DNA from: Desulfovibrio fairfieldensis
GTDB lineage: Bacteria; Desulfobacterota; Desulfovibrionia; Desulfovibrionales; Desulfovibrionaceae
DNA length: 64,000 nucleotides
Reading direction: 5' to 3'
Assembly (NCBI RefSeq): GCF_001553605.1
Contig: NZ_CP014229.1
Coordinates: forward strand, 475,001 to 539,000
In this document: positions 51,802-60,869 of the stretch, piece by piece
Layout of the letters: every line of letters begins with the position of its first letter
Position numbering within the stretch: position 1 is the first letter of the stretch
Translations under genes and position numbers: made by a program
The notes under the pieces: generated by a model
The model's database searches: none
What the model was told of the DNA's origin: nothing
The model's input: the letters and a program-made list of their open reading frames with translations, nothing else

Positions 51802-52482
51802 ATGAGCGCACAACATATCCTGGTAGTGGAAGATGAAAGCGACATCCGCGAACTGCTGCGCTTCAATCTGGAGCGCGAGGGCTTCAGCGTGCTGGAGGCC
51901 GAGGACGGCCAGAAGGGGCTGGAGCTGGCCCGGCGGCATCTGCCGTGCCTGATTATTCTGGATGTGATGCTGCCCGCCCTGGACGGCTTTGAGGTCAGCC
52001 GCCGGTTGGGCGGCCAGGCCGAGACCTCGGCCATTCCGGTGCTGATGCTCACGGCGCGCGGCGAGGAAATGGACCGTGTGGTGGGCCTGAGCCTGGGAGC
52101 GGACGATTACGTGGTCAAGCCTTTCAGCGTGCGCGAGCTCATGTTGCGCATCAAGGCCATTTTGCGCCGGGGCGGCCGTGTGGCGGAAAACGCCCTGCTG
52201 GAGCGCCACGGCATCCGGCTGCGGCCCGACGCGCACACGGCGAGCGCCGGAGAGCGGGAGCTGATCCTCACGGCCACGGAGTTCCGCCTGCTGGAAGATC
52301 TGCTGCGTCACGCGGGCACGGTACGCACGCGCGAGCAATTGCTGAACAATGTCTGGGGCTATTCCTTTGAAGGTTACGCCCGCACAGTGGACACCCATGT
52401 GCGCCGCCTGCGCTCCAAGCTGGGCGAGGCGGCGGCCGCGCTGGAGACCGTGCGCGGCGTGGGCTACCGGATCAGGGAATAG
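51802..52482 (+). CDS. phoB: Phosphate regulon response regulator PhoB
   Basis: A 226-residue regulator. The receiver domain has the acidic pair in LVVEDESDIREL, the phospho-acceptor Asp in LIILDVMLPALDGFE, Thr in LMLTARGEE and Lys in DDYVVKPFSVREL. The winged-helix DNA-binding domain has LTATEFRLLEDLLRHAGTVRTREQLL and RTVDTHVRRLRSKLG. The start at 51802 (MSAQHILVV) has GAGGAAAAG upstream. It binds the two Pho boxes in the divergent gap. Confidence 0.95.
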   Translation: MSAQHILVVEDESDIRELLRFNLEREGFSVLEAEDGQKGLELARRHLPCLIILDVMLPALDGFEVSRRLGGQAETSAIPVLMLTARGEEMDRVVGLSLGADDYVVKPFSVRELMLRIKAILRRGGRVAENALLERHGIRLRPDAHTASAGERELILTATEFRLLEDLLRHAGTVRTREQLLNNVWGYSFEGYARTVDTHVRRLRSKLGEAAAALETVRGVGYRIRE

Positions 52483-52543
52483 CGCCTCTGCTCAGCGTTG
52501 GTTCAGGAAGAATGCCAAAGACAACCATTGGCGGGGTAAGTTC

Positions 52544-54430
52544 ATGTTTTCCTTTCGTACCCGGATTTTTTGCAGCGTGCTGGCAGTGGCGCTGCTCTCC
52601 ATCGGCATTGCCGTGTTTTACGGCAAAAGCTGGCTGGAACACAGCCAGTTGCAGGCCGCCCGCGAACGCCTGTTGCACGAAACCCGCCTGGCGGGTGTGA
52701 TTCTGGACAAGCTGGGGCCCGATCCTGACGCTCTGCCGGAACTGGCCCGCATTCTGAACCTGCCGGACGAGCGCCTTTCCCTGCTGGACGGCAAGGGCAA
52801 CGTGCTGGCCGACACAGCCGTGGGAGCCCAGCCCGTGGACCGGCTGGACAATCACGCGGACAGGCCGGAAGTACGCGAGGCCCTTTCCGGAGGGGGCGGC
52901 GCGGATGGAGAGGGCGGCGGTCAGGGCTTCGCCATCCGGCCCAGCGGCACTCTGGATCTGCCCTTGGCCTATGCCGTGACCCGCCTGGACGACGGCCGCC
53001 TGTTGCGGCTGGCCGTGCCCCTGGAAAATCTGAAGCGCCAGATTGAAAGCCGCCTCACGGTGTTCAGCCAGATCGGCCTGATCACCGTGGCCCTTTCCCT
53101 GCTGCTGGCCATGCTGCTGTCCGGCGCGTTGCGCCGTTCCCTCAGCCAGATGGTCGGCGTGGTGGAGGCCATTTCCCTGGGCAATTTCCAGCGCCGCCTG
53201 CGGCGCATTCCGGGCAGTGAATTCGCGCCCCTGGCCGACGCGGTCAACCGCATGGCCGAAAATATCGAGGAACATGTGCGTGCCGCCGCGGACCAGACCG
53301 CCCAGTTGGAAAGCATTCTGGACACCATGAGCGACGGCGTGCTGGTATTGGGGCCGCACGGACATATCCGCCGCTGCAACCGCGCTCTTGCCGGGGAATT
53401 TCCGGCAGCGGCCACGGCCCAGGGCGCGCAGGTGGTGGAGATTATCCCCTCGCCGGAATTGCAGAAAGCCGTGGACGAGGTGCTGGCCGCGCCCGCGCCG
53501 TCATCCGCATCTCAAAGCGCATCCCATGACGCGTCCCGTTCGGGTTCCGGCAGCGAGCCGGGCGACGAAAACGGCCGGGTGCAGCGCCATCTGCACCTCA
53601 CCCTGCCGTCCGGCCAGGTCATGTCGGTCTGCCTGTCGCGGCCCGCCGGGCCGGACAGCCACCTGGGGGCCGTGGCCGTGTTCCACGACATTACGGAGCT
53701 GGTGCGCCTGGAGCGCGTGCGCCGCGACTTCGTGGCCAACGTCTCGCACGAATTGCGTACCCCGCTCACGGCCATCCAGGGCTATGCGGAAACCCTCATC
53801 AGCCTGGACACCTCGCCGGAGTGCCGCCGTTTCGGCGAGATCATTCTCAAGAACGGCGCTTATCTCACGCGCATGGTCGGCGACCTGCTGGCTCTGGCCC
53901 GCCTGGAAGGCAAGACGGGCAGCCTGGAGCTGGCCCCCACGGACCCGCGTGAGGCCCTGGCCCAGGCCAAAGGCATGTGCCGAGAGGTTCTGGAGCGCCG
54001 CAACCTGCATCTGGATGTGGATATGCCGGAACAGTGCCGGGTCATGGCAAGTCTGCCGCATCTGGCCCAGGTCTTTCGCAATCTGCTGGAAAACGCCTGC
54101 CGCTACGCGCCGGAAGGCGGCAACATCCGCGTTACAGCGCATCCGGTCGGCAATGAGGTGGTTTTCCAGGTGGTGGACGACGGGCCCGGCATCCCGGCGG
54201 CGGACCTGGATCGCATTTTCGAGCGTTTCTACCAGGTGGAACGGCACCGGGGCCAGGCCTCCACCGGGCTGGGCCTGGCAATCTGCAAGCATATCGTGGA
54301 GCGGCACGGCGGCCGTATCCGGGCGGAAAGCCCGGCTCAGGACGGCAGCACGGCCCTTGTGTTCACCCTTGGTTCTGTTGAGAGCGAACATCGCTCTGGC
54401 GAAAATCCTGACGGAGCGACAAAGGCATGA
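52544..54430 (+). CDS. phoR: Phosphate sensor histidine kinase PhoR
   Basis: A 628-residue inner-membrane kinase. Membrane helices at about 5-22 and 167-190 enclose a periplasmic region. Then come a HAMP domain ([21 protein letters not shown]), a PAS domain ([21 protein letters not shown]) with an Ala/Ser-rich insert, the phospho-acceptor His in [21 protein letters not shown], and the ATPase domain with N box [19 protein letters not shown] and [14 protein letters not shown]. The start at 52544 is the ATG before FSFRTRIF. The stop overlaps pstB by four bases. Confidence 0.92.
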   Translation: MFSFRTRIFCSVLAVALLSIGIAVFYGKSWLEHSQLQAARERLLHETRLAGVILDKLGPDPDALPELARILNLPDERLSLLDGKGNVLADTAVGAQPVDRLDNHADRPEVREALSGGGGADGEGGGQGFAIRPSGTLDLPLAYAVTRLDDGRLLRLAVPLENLKRQIESRLTVFSQIGLITVALSLLLAMLLSGALRRSLSQMVGVVEAISLGNFQRRLRRIPGSEFAPLADAVNRMAENIEEHVRAAADQTAQLESILDTMSDGVLVLGPHGHIRRCNRALAGEFPAAATAQGAQVVEIIPSPELQKAVDEVLAAPAPSSASQSASHDASRSGSGSEPGDENGRVQRHLHLTLPSGQVMSVCLSRPAGPDSHLGAVAVFHDITELVRLERVRRDFVANVSHELRTPLTAIQGYAETLISLDTSPECRRFGEIILKNGAYLTRMVGDLLALARLEGKTGSLELAPTDPREALAQAKGMCREVLERRNLHLDVDMPEQCRVMASLPHLAQVFRNLLENACRYAPEGGNIRVTAHPVGNEVVFQVVDDGPGIPAADLDRIFERFYQVERHRGQASTGLGLAICKHIVERHGGRIRAESPAQDGSTALVFTLGSVESEHRSGENPDGATKA

Positions 54431-55182
54431 AGGAAAATCTGCTGGCCCGGAATATCAATGTCTATTACGGCTCAAACAAGGCTCTGCACGACGTGAGCCT
54501 GGACTTCGCTCCGGGCAAGGTTACGGCCCTGATCGGGCCGTCCGGCTGCGGCAAATCCACCTTTTTGCGCTGCCTGAACCGGATGAACGATCTGGTGCCC
54601 GGCGCGCGCGTGGAAGGCGAGATTCTGCTGGACGGCGAGGATGTGAACCGGCCCGGAACGGACGTGGTTTCGCTGCGCCGCCGGGTGGGCATGGTCTTTC
54701 AGAAGCCCAACCCCTTTCCCAAGAGTATTTTTGAAAACGTGGCCTATGGTCTGCGCGTCAACGGCCTGTCCGACGAAACACTGATCGCCGAGAAGGTGGA
54801 AATCTCCTTGCGCCGAGCCGCTATTTTTGATGAGGTCAAAGACAGGCTGCAGTCATCGGCGCTGGGCCTTTCCGGCGGACAGCAGCAACGCCTGTGCATC
54901 GCCCGCACCCTGGCCGTGGAGCCGGAGGTGCTGCTCATGGACGAACCGGCCAGCGCCCTGGACCCCATAGCCACCCAGAAAATTGAGGAGAGCATCCGCG
55001 AGCTCAAGGCTTCGTTGACCATCATCATCGTCACCCACAACATGCAGCAGGCCGCGCGCGTGTCGGACTGCACGGGCTTTTTTTACATGGGCCGCCTTAT
55101 TGAGCACGACGCCACGGACGTTATTTTCACCCGGCCCGGCAAGAAGCAGACTGAGGACTATATTACCGGCCGCTTCGGCTAG
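54427..55182 (+). CDS. pstB: Phosphate ABC transporter ATP-binding protein PstB
   Basis: A 251-residue ATPase. Walker [11 protein letters not shown] loop [15 protein letters not shown], signature [16 protein letters not shown], Walker [13 protein letters not shown] and H loop [25 protein letters not shown] is a PstB feature. It couples to PstA and PstC, encoded on the other strand. It overlaps phoR, so it is cotranscribed with phoB-phoR. Confidence 0.96.
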   Translation: MKENLLARNINVYYGSNKALHDVSLDFAPGKVTALIGPSGCGKSTFLRCLNRMNDLVPGARVEGEILLDGEDVNRPGTDVVSLRRRVGMVFQKPNPFPKSIFENVAYGLRVNGLSDETLIAEKVEISLRRAAIFDEVKDRLQSSALGLSGGQQQRLCIARTLAVEPEVLLMDEPASALDPIATQKIEESIRELKASLTIIIVTHNMQQAARVSDCTGFFYMGRLIEHDATDVIFTRPGKKQTEDYITGRFG

Positions 55183-55303
55183 AGTCGCCGCTCTGCTCCT
55201 TTGGCAGAGAACGAACACCCTTTTCAGAACAGCTCTTGGAGCGGCGACGAATAAGGGCGACTAACTCGTGTATGGGAAAGAATTTTATTCAGGAGAAAGC
55301 CTG
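55183..55303 (+). other. pstB-phoU spacer with stem
   Basis: GTCGCCGCTC at the start and GAGCGGCGAC near 55236 pair across about 40 bases. The structure may tune phoU expression relative to pstB. Confidence 0.45.
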
Positions 55304-56032
55304 ATGAACCAGCAGGAAAATTATTTGCAGCAGATGCTCGTGACCTTGCGCACGCGCCTTCTGGTCATGTGCGCCAGCGTGGGCATTGCCCTGGAAGAGG
55401 CCGACAAGGCTCTGGCCGCCAACGATCCCGGCCGCGCGGCAGCGGTCATTGAAAGCGACGCGGCCATCGACGAGCTGGAAAACGACATCGACGACATGGC
55501 CCTGCGCCTGCTGGCCCGCACCCAACCCGTGGCCGGGGATCTGCGTTTTGTGGTCAGCGCCCTGCGCATGGTGGTGGATCTGGAGCGCATCGGCGACGAG
55601 GCCGTGAGCATGGCCGAACAGGCCATTCTGATGCAGGACATGCCCGGTTACGGCGTCATCCCCCATGTGCGGGTCATGTTCGACAAAGCCCGCCAGGCCT
55701 TTGAGCAGGCCGTGGTCATCTTCCGCGAGAACGACGTCGAGGCCGCCCTGGACATGAGCCGGGGCGAGGATGAGGCGGTGCAGTGCGAGGTGCGGATCAT
55801 CCAGGGCATTATGGAGCGCCTTTCCGGCCACGGGACGGATCTTGAGCCCCACCTGGCCATGCACATCATTCTGGTCACCCGTTCGTTGACCCGGATCTGG
55901 CGGCGCTCCATCAACATTGCCGAGCACGTCTATTTCATCAATCAGGGCCTGACCCTCAAGCATCACGGCGAACTGGCGGACGAACCCGAGGATATCCACC
56001 GGGCTCGGGAGGATCGGGGCGGGGAAGAATAG
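55304..56032 (+). CDS. phoU: Phosphate signalling protein PhoU
   Basis: A 242-residue helical protein that links the Pst transporter to PhoR and holds the regulon off when phosphate is ample. It has two PhoU repeats with metal-binding ExxxD motifs (IDELENDIDDMALRLLARTQP, then LRFVVSALRMVVDLERIGDEA, and later LVTRSLTRIWRRSINIAEHV). The start at 55304 follows AGGAG. Its TAG stop is the first part of R2 copy 3. Confidence 0.95.
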   Translation: MNQQENYLQQMLVTLRTRLLVMCASVGIALEEADKALAANDPGRAAAVIESDAAIDELENDIDDMALRLLARTQPVAGDLRFVVSALRMVVDLERIGDEAVSMAEQAILMQDMPGYGVIPHVRVMFDKARQAFEQAVVIFRENDVEAALDMSRGEDEAVQCEVRIIQGIMERLSGHGTDLEPHLAMHIILVTRSLTRIWRRSINIAEHVYFINQGLTLKHHGELADEPEDIHRAREDRGGEE

Positions 56033-56158
56033 AGCGTTTTGATATTGAAAATATCTTAACGCTCTGTGCGGATTTTCCGTGAAAGGCCGCGCCGCGAAAT
56101 TATCGCAAGGCGAATTTACTTCGCCGTTAAGCGATAATTTCAAGCGCAAACAGCTCTA
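56030..56158. repeat. R2 copy 3: cloverleaf-forming repeat
   Basis: The most decayed copy: middle arm GTGCGGATTTT-CCGTG-AAAGGCCGCGC and closing stem AGAGC/GCTCT with mismatches inside. The loop is CCGTG, the reverse complement of the loop in copies 1 and 2. Confidence 0.8.
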
Positions 56159-56200
56159 ATGCTGGCCAGCCCCGGCGCGGGGCCGTCATGGCATTGAACG

Positions 56201-56250
56201 GATATAAAAAGGAGCGCATCCATCGAAATGGACGCGCTCCTTTTTATATC
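56201..56250 (-). terminator. dapA terminator
   Basis: Stem GATATAAAAAGGAGCGC and complement GCGCTCCTTTTTATATC; on the minus strand the T run follows the GC stem. It may also end transcripts coming from phoU. Confidence 0.88.
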
Positions 56251-56265
56251 CGCCGGAAACGTTTT

Positions 56266-57144
56266 TTACAGCAGGCCCTGCCGACGCAGCACCTCAATGA
56301 GCCTGGCCTTGCCGGATTCGCTCATGGGGCAGAGCGGCAGGCGCATTTCGCTTTCCATCCGGCCCATGAGGGCCAAGGCCGTCTTGGCCGGAATGGGATT
56401 GCTTTCCATGAACATGGCCTGATGCAGGGGGAAGAGCTCATGGTGAAGGCGGGCGGCCCCGGCCGGATCGCCTTTGGCAAAGGCGTTGCACATGGCGGCC
56501 ACGCGGCCCGGCACCAGGTTGGAGGTGACGGAAATCACACCCCTGCCGCCCAAGGCCATCAGGGGCAGGGCGGTGAGATCGTCGCCGGACAGCACGCTGA
56601 AGCTCTCCGGGCAGGCTTCCAGTGTTTCGCTGCCCTGCACCATATCGCCGGTGGCTTCCTTGACGCCCACGATGTTGGAAAAGTCGCGGGCCAGGCGGCT
56701 CAACACTGGCGGCAGCATATTGCAGCCCGTGCGGCCCGGCACGTTGTAGAGCACCAGGGGCAGATCCACTGTCTCGGCAATGGCCTTGAAATGCAGATAC
56801 AGGCCTTCCTGGGTGGGCTTGTTGTAATAGGGGGTGATCAGCAACGCGCCGTCGGCCCCGGCCTTTTTGGCAAAGAGGGCCAGGCGGATGGCTTCGCTGG
56901 TATTGTTGGAACCGGCCCCGGCCAGCACCGGCACCCGGCCTTTGGCCTGATCGATACAGATTTCAATGACCCGCTCGTGTTCCTCGTGGGACAGCGTGGC
57001 GGATTCGCCGGTGGTGCCGCAAGGCACCAGACCGTGGATGCCTTCGGTGATCTGGCGTTCGATAAAGGCCCGGTAGGTCTCTTCATCCACGGTATTATTC
57101 TTGAACGGGGTGACAAGCGCTGTCATCGCACCGGAAAAAAGCAT
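56266..57144 (-). CDS. dapA: 4-hydroxy-tetrahydrodipicolinate synthase
   Basis: A 292-residue TIM-barrel aldolase joining pyruvate and aspartate semialdehyde, the first step of the lysine/diaminopimelate branch. The Schiff-base Lys is in IVGVKEATGD. GTTGESATLSHEEH, YYNKPTQEGLYLHF with the catalytic Tyr, and YNVPGRTGCNM are conserved. The gene stands alone with a good terminator. Confidence 0.96.
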   Translation of the reverse strand: MLFSGAMTALVTPFKNNTVDEETYRAFIERQITEGIHGLVPCGTTGESATLSHEEHERVIEICIDQAKGRVPVLAGAGSNNTSEAIRLALFAKKAGADGALLITPYYNKPTQEGLYLHFKAIAETVDLPLVLYNVPGRTGCNMLPPVLSRLARDFSNIVGVKEATGDMVQGSETLEACPESFSVLSGDDLTALPLMALGGRGVISVTSNLVPGRVAAMCNAFAKGDPAGAARLHHELFPLHQAMFMESNPIPAKTALALMGRMESEMRLPLCPMSESGKARLIEVLRRQGLL

Positions 57145-57358
57145 GTCCGACTCCTTATGTCTGCGCCCGCGGCGTCGTGGCGGAATACTCCGGGGCTCTG
57201 TAAACGGGCGGCGGAAGGCATGGCCCGGATCATTCCGACGTCACGCGGCGTTGGAAACGCGTACCGTTCCGCGAAACAACGGCTTTGCCGTCGCGCGAAT
57301 GCGGTTCGGATGGCGGCGGCGAAGCCGGCTACGGCCGACACAACCTCGGGCGCGGCTG

Positions 57359-57634
57359 CTACTGATTGATGAATTCCTTAAGTTCCTTGCCGGCGCGGAA
57401 GAAGGGCAGGCGTTTAGGAATCACCGAGACGCTTTCCCCGGTTTTGGGGTTGCGCCCGGCGTAGCCACCGTATTCCTTGATTTTGAAGCTGCCGAACCCG
57501 CGGATTTCTATCCGTTCCCCGGCGATCAGCGATTTTTTCATGGCGTCGATGAATGTGTTCACAACCAGTGACGCATCATCAAAGGGAATATTGGTCTCTT
57601 CGGCCAAAGCCTTGATCAGTTCGCTTTTATTCAT
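57359..57634 (-). CDS. hup: HU-family DNA-binding protein
   Basis: A 91-residue nucleoid protein. MNKSELIKALAEETNI opening, RIEIRGFGSFKIKEYGGYAGRNPKTGE beta-arm with the conserved RNPKTG tip, and FRAGKELKEFIN end. The ATG at 57634 has GGAGG four bases upstream; the GTG one codon before is too close. The arm is of HU/IHF type, and HU is preferred because of the tip residues. Confidence 0.94.
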   Translation of the reverse strand: MNKSELIKALAEETNIPFDDASLVVNTFIDAMKKSLIAGERIEIRGFGSFKIKEYGGYAGRNPKTGESVSVIPKRLPFFRAGKELKEFINQ

Positions 57635-57952
57635 CACGCCTCCGTTGACACGTTATACTATTATCCCGTGGGGGAAGGGCGACAACGCGGGAACTCAGCC
57701 AGCTTCATTATACCTATACCTTTTATGCAGTAAGGTAAACCGCTTACTTAGAGCAATTCACGTTTGAAATGAGTGAATTACTCTGGTGGCCGCGTGAGCG
57801 GGTACCCGCTCCCAAATGCAAGGAAGCGACCGGAGGCGGTGCAGCCGTGCCTGTTAGCCCACAAAGGGCTTGCGGGCATCGACAGCAGCGATAAGCCGTA
57901 TTCTTCCCCATCACGCGGGCGGCGTGGGGTTTGAATGTGCAACCTTCCAAAC
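57635..57952. promoter_or_regulatory. hup upstream region and R3/R4 repeats
   Basis: On the minus strand TATAAT at 57712-57707 lies about 73 bases before hup. An R3-type hairpin AGAGCAATTCAC...GTGAATTACTCT is at about 57752-57784. An R4 copy with GGAAGCGACCGGAGGCGGTGCAGCC and CATCGACAGCAGCGATAAG fills about 57785-57900. No gene. Confidence 0.5.
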
Positions 57953-58762
57953 TCAAAATGCTGTATGCGGGGCCTGCAAGACGTCGCGCGGGGCCAGCCA
58001 GTCGGCCATGTTCAGGCGCACGCGTTGCAGGCGGCCCGCCAGGGCCTGGATATCCTGGGCCGCCGGGCTGCCCGGCGCGTAACGCAGCAGGGCCTGCTGA
58101 CGGCAGACGGCCTCGGGCAGCTTTTTGTCCATACGCACGTGGCCCAGCAGCACGGGTTCCAGATGCAGGAAGTGGCGGCAGGCCCCGTTCAGCTTTTCAA
58201 AGGCGCCCTGGGCTTCCTTGGGCGATTCAGCCTGATTGACCAGCACCATGAAGTCGCGCATGCCGAAGCGGCTGTTGAGCACCTTGATCAGCGCATAGCT
58301 GTCCGTGAGAGATGTGGGTTCGGGCGTGATGATGACGATGCGCATAGCGGCCATGGCCGCGAAGGTCTGCACTGTTTCGGAAATGCCCGCGCCCAGATCC
58401 ATGAAGATGTAATCGTACTTGCCGAGCACCGGCTCCAGGCGCTCCAGCAGCATGTCGCGCAGATCAGGGCGCATGTCGTTGAGCTCGGGCACGCCCGAGG
58501 CCGCGGGCAGCACGTCGAAGCCCTTGGGCTCCAGGGGATAGAGCACATCGCTTAACCGCGCGTCGCCCAGCAGCGCGTCCTGGAGGTTGCCTTCCGGGGT
58601 GATGCCCAGCAGCACGTCCAGATTGGCAAGGCCCATGTCGCAGTCCATGAGCAGGTTCTTGAAGCCCGCCTGGTAGAGCGCGCAGGCCAGATTGAGGGAC
58701 AGGTTGGTCTTGCCGACCCCGCCTTTGCCGCTGAGCACGGCAACGCTCAAGGTGCTGTTCAT
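57953..58762 (-). CDS. flhG: MinD/ParA-type ATPase, FlhG-like
   Basis: A 269-residue deviant Walker ATPase. VAVLSGKGGVGKTNLSLNLA is the P loop with the signature Lys. LLMDCDMGLANLDVLLGI, YDYIFMDLGAGISETVQTF and IITPEPTSLTDSYALIK are FlhG/FleN features. These proteins set flagellar number or placement, sometimes with FlhF. No flagellar genes are in the window, so a related MinD role is possible. It starts after a 3-base gap from the degenerate GGDEF gene. Confidence 0.8.
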   Translation of the reverse strand: MNSTLSVAVLSGKGGVGKTNLSLNLACALYQAGFKNLLMDCDMGLANLDVLLGITPEGNLQDALLGDARLSDVLYPLEPKGFDVLPAASGVPELNDMRPDLRDMLLERLEPVLGKYDYIFMDLGAGISETVQTFAAMAAMRIVIITPEPTSLTDSYALIKVLNSRFGMRDFMVLVNQAESPKEAQGAFEKLNGACRHFLHLEPVLLGHVRMDKKLPEAVCRQQALLRYAPGSPAAQDIQALAGRLQRVRLNMADWLAPRDVLQAPHTAF

Positions 58763-58765
58763 AAA

Positions 58766-59608
58766 TTATTCTCCGCCGAAAAAGAGAAAGCGTTTTTCAC
58801 TGGAATGGACCAGGGTGGTCCGTTCGCCCAGAGGAGTGGGCGCTTCCTGATGGATATGCCCGTTTTCCTGCTGAATGGCCGTGTTCAGGGCCGTGTCGGC
58901 CTTGCTGAGCAGGTCGAGGGCGCGGCCCTCCGCGCCCTGGCTGACGCAGACGATGCCCAGGGCGCAGCTGGCCCCGGTTCCGGCCGAGATGCCGCCTGTG
59001 GGGAAGAGCGGCCGGGCCTGCTCCTCAAAGGCGTGTTGCAGGCGTTCGGCCAAGCGCCGGGCCTTGAGCTGGCCCATGCCCGGCAAAAGCAGGGCATAGC
59101 GCCCGGGAGCAATGTCGCCCAGGCTGTCGCAGGCGTCCAGATTGTCGCGCAGGGTTTCGGCCAGCAGCCGCTCCAGGCGTTTCACCGTGCCGTCGCCCAA
59201 GGCCACGCACAGCCTCCGCCGTTCGGACAGGGCCGCGAGGATCAGGCTGAGACCGCCGCCGTTGCGCGCCAGACGCAGCAGTTCGCGGCTCAGTTGGGCC
59301 GCGAACAGTTCGGCGCTCAGCGCGCCGATCAGGGCATCCGGCGGCATGTCCGGCGGCATGGGCGGCTGGACGTCGGAGCGCAGATCCGCGACCCGCCCTT
59401 CCGGAGACGCGCCGGGCACGGGCAGGGCACACCACTGGCTCAAAGGAAAGGCGCGGCAGAATTCCTGCCAGCGCTGCCGGGAAAGGCCGCGCACCAGCCG
59501 GACCACCAGCATGGCCTCGCGGGTCCGGGGCACGGCGTCGCCGCAGCCTTCTTCCCGCAGGGCGCGCAGTTCGCGGGCCAGGGCGTCAAATTCAGCGTTG
59601 TTGCTCAT
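58766..59608 (-). CDS. Degenerate GGDEF-domain protein
   Basis: A 280-residue cytoplasmic protein. The N-terminal half (EFDALARELRALREEG, LVRGLSRQRWQEFCRAFPL) is unrecognised. The C-terminal half follows the diguanylate cyclase fold: LGDIAPGRYALLLPGMGQLKARRLAERL stands where active enzymes have R-x-GGDEF, so the catalytic signature is lost. LSKADTALNTAIQQENGHI matches the family end. It probably binds a nucleotide or a partner and does not make c-di-GMP. It overlaps the prfB end and precedes flhG. Confidence 0.65.
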   Translation of the reverse strand: MSNNAEFDALARELRALREEGCGDAVPRTREAMLVVRLVRGLSRQRWQEFCRAFPLSQWCALPVPGASPEGRVADLRSDVQPPMPPDMPPDALIGALSAELFAAQLSRELLRLARNGGGLSLILAALSERRRLCVALGDGTVKRLERLLAETLRDNLDACDSLGDIAPGRYALLLPGMGQLKARRLAERLQHAFEEQARPLFPTGGISAGTGASCALGIVCVSQGAEGRALDLLSKADTALNTAIQQENGHIHQEAPTPLGERTTLVHSSEKRFLFFGGE

Positions 59609-60705
59609 GGCGGTACAAAAGGTAATCGTGTTGGAACTGGTCGATCTGACCGTCAAGAACCGCGTCCACGTCGCCGGATTCCGAGCCCGTGCGGTGGTCC
59701 TTGACCAAGCGGTAGGGCTGGAGGGTGTAAGTGCGGATCTGGCTGCCGAAAGCAATGGCGTCCTTGCCTGCGTATTCCGCCTGGCGCTCGGCCTCGCGTT
59801 TCTGCAATTCCAGGTTGTAGAGGCGGGCCCGCAGGACGCGCAGGGCCGTCTCCTTGTTGTGGTGCTGCGATTTTTCGTTCTGGCACTGGGCGGAAATGCC
59901 CGTGGGCAGGTGGGTGACGCGCACCGCGGAGCTGGTCGTGTTCACGCTCTGGCCGCCCGGCCCGCTGGAACGGAAGATATCGAAACGCAGATCCGATTCC
60001 TTGATATCCAGCTGAATGTCGTTGCCCGCGTCCGGGATCACGTCCACCGAGGCGAAGGAGGTGTGGCGGCGGCCCGAGGCGTCAAAGGGCGAGATGCGGA
60101 TCAGACGGTGGATGCCGCGTTCGCTCTTGAGAAAGCCGAAGGCGTGCGGCCCGGAGATGCGCAGGGTCACGCTTTTGATGCCCGCCTCGTCGCCGGGCAG
60201 AAAGTCCATTTCCTCCACCGCGTATTTGCGGCGCGCGGCCCAGCGGGTGTACAAACGCAGCAGCATTTCGGCCCAGTCCTGGGATTCCGTGCCGCCCGCG
60301 CCGGGGTGGATTTCCAGAATGGCGTCCTGGCCGTCTTCCTCGGCCGAGAGCAACATGACCAGCTCGGTCTCGTCCAGCAGGGCGGCCAGTTCCTTCTGCT
60401 GCTGCTCCAGGGATTCCAGGGCTTCCTGATCCTCGTTTTCCGAGGCCAGAACCAGCCATTCCTCCATGTCGTCCCGGCAGGTTTTGAGGCGGGTCAGGCG
60501 GCCCACCTCGTCTTCCAGGCGTCTTTTTTCCTGTAAAACCGGTGTGAGGGCCTCGGGCTTGTCCCAAGCGCCGGGACGGGAGAGTTCCGTTTCGATGTCG
60601 CGCAGGCGTTGTTCGCTGGACGCGACGTCAAAGACGCCCCCAAAGGTTGTCAAAACGCTGGGACAGGGGCTGACAGGCGGCGCGCAAATCACTGAGATGC
60701 AGCAT
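59592..60705 (-). CDS. prfB: Peptide chain release factor 2, with programmed +1 frameshift
   Basis: A 371-residue factor that ends translation at UGA and UAA. The coding sequence is two parts, 60705-60631 and 60629-59592. The first 25 codons (MLHLSDLRAACQ...) run to CTT TGA at 60633-60628, preceded by a TGGGGG internal Shine-Dalgarno-like run. Skipping the T at 60630 gives GAC and the frame continues DVASSEQRLRDIE. The SPF codon-recognition motif is in LIRISPFDASG and the GGQ catalytic motif in SSGPGGQSVNTTSS. The frameshift is the known RF2 self-regulation. Confidence 0.94.
60628..60645 (-). promoter_or_regulatory. RF2 programmed frameshift site
   Basis: On the minus strand TGGGGGCG, TCTTTGA: a G-rich ribosome-pairing run three bases before CTT TGA C, the classic RF2 slippage sequence. 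Confidence 0.9.
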
Positions 60706-60869
60706 GGTCGATTCTGTGGGGTTGAGGGTGAAGATTCCGTTTTATCCGGTGTCGTGTGACGCTTACGCGTTCACGGCGCCGGGATTATCGGCGTTGTCAG
60801 CGGCTCCGGACAGCGGGAGCGGGCTGAAGACCGGCCGTGGGGACGGCGCGTGCCCCGTGAAGCGGGGCA

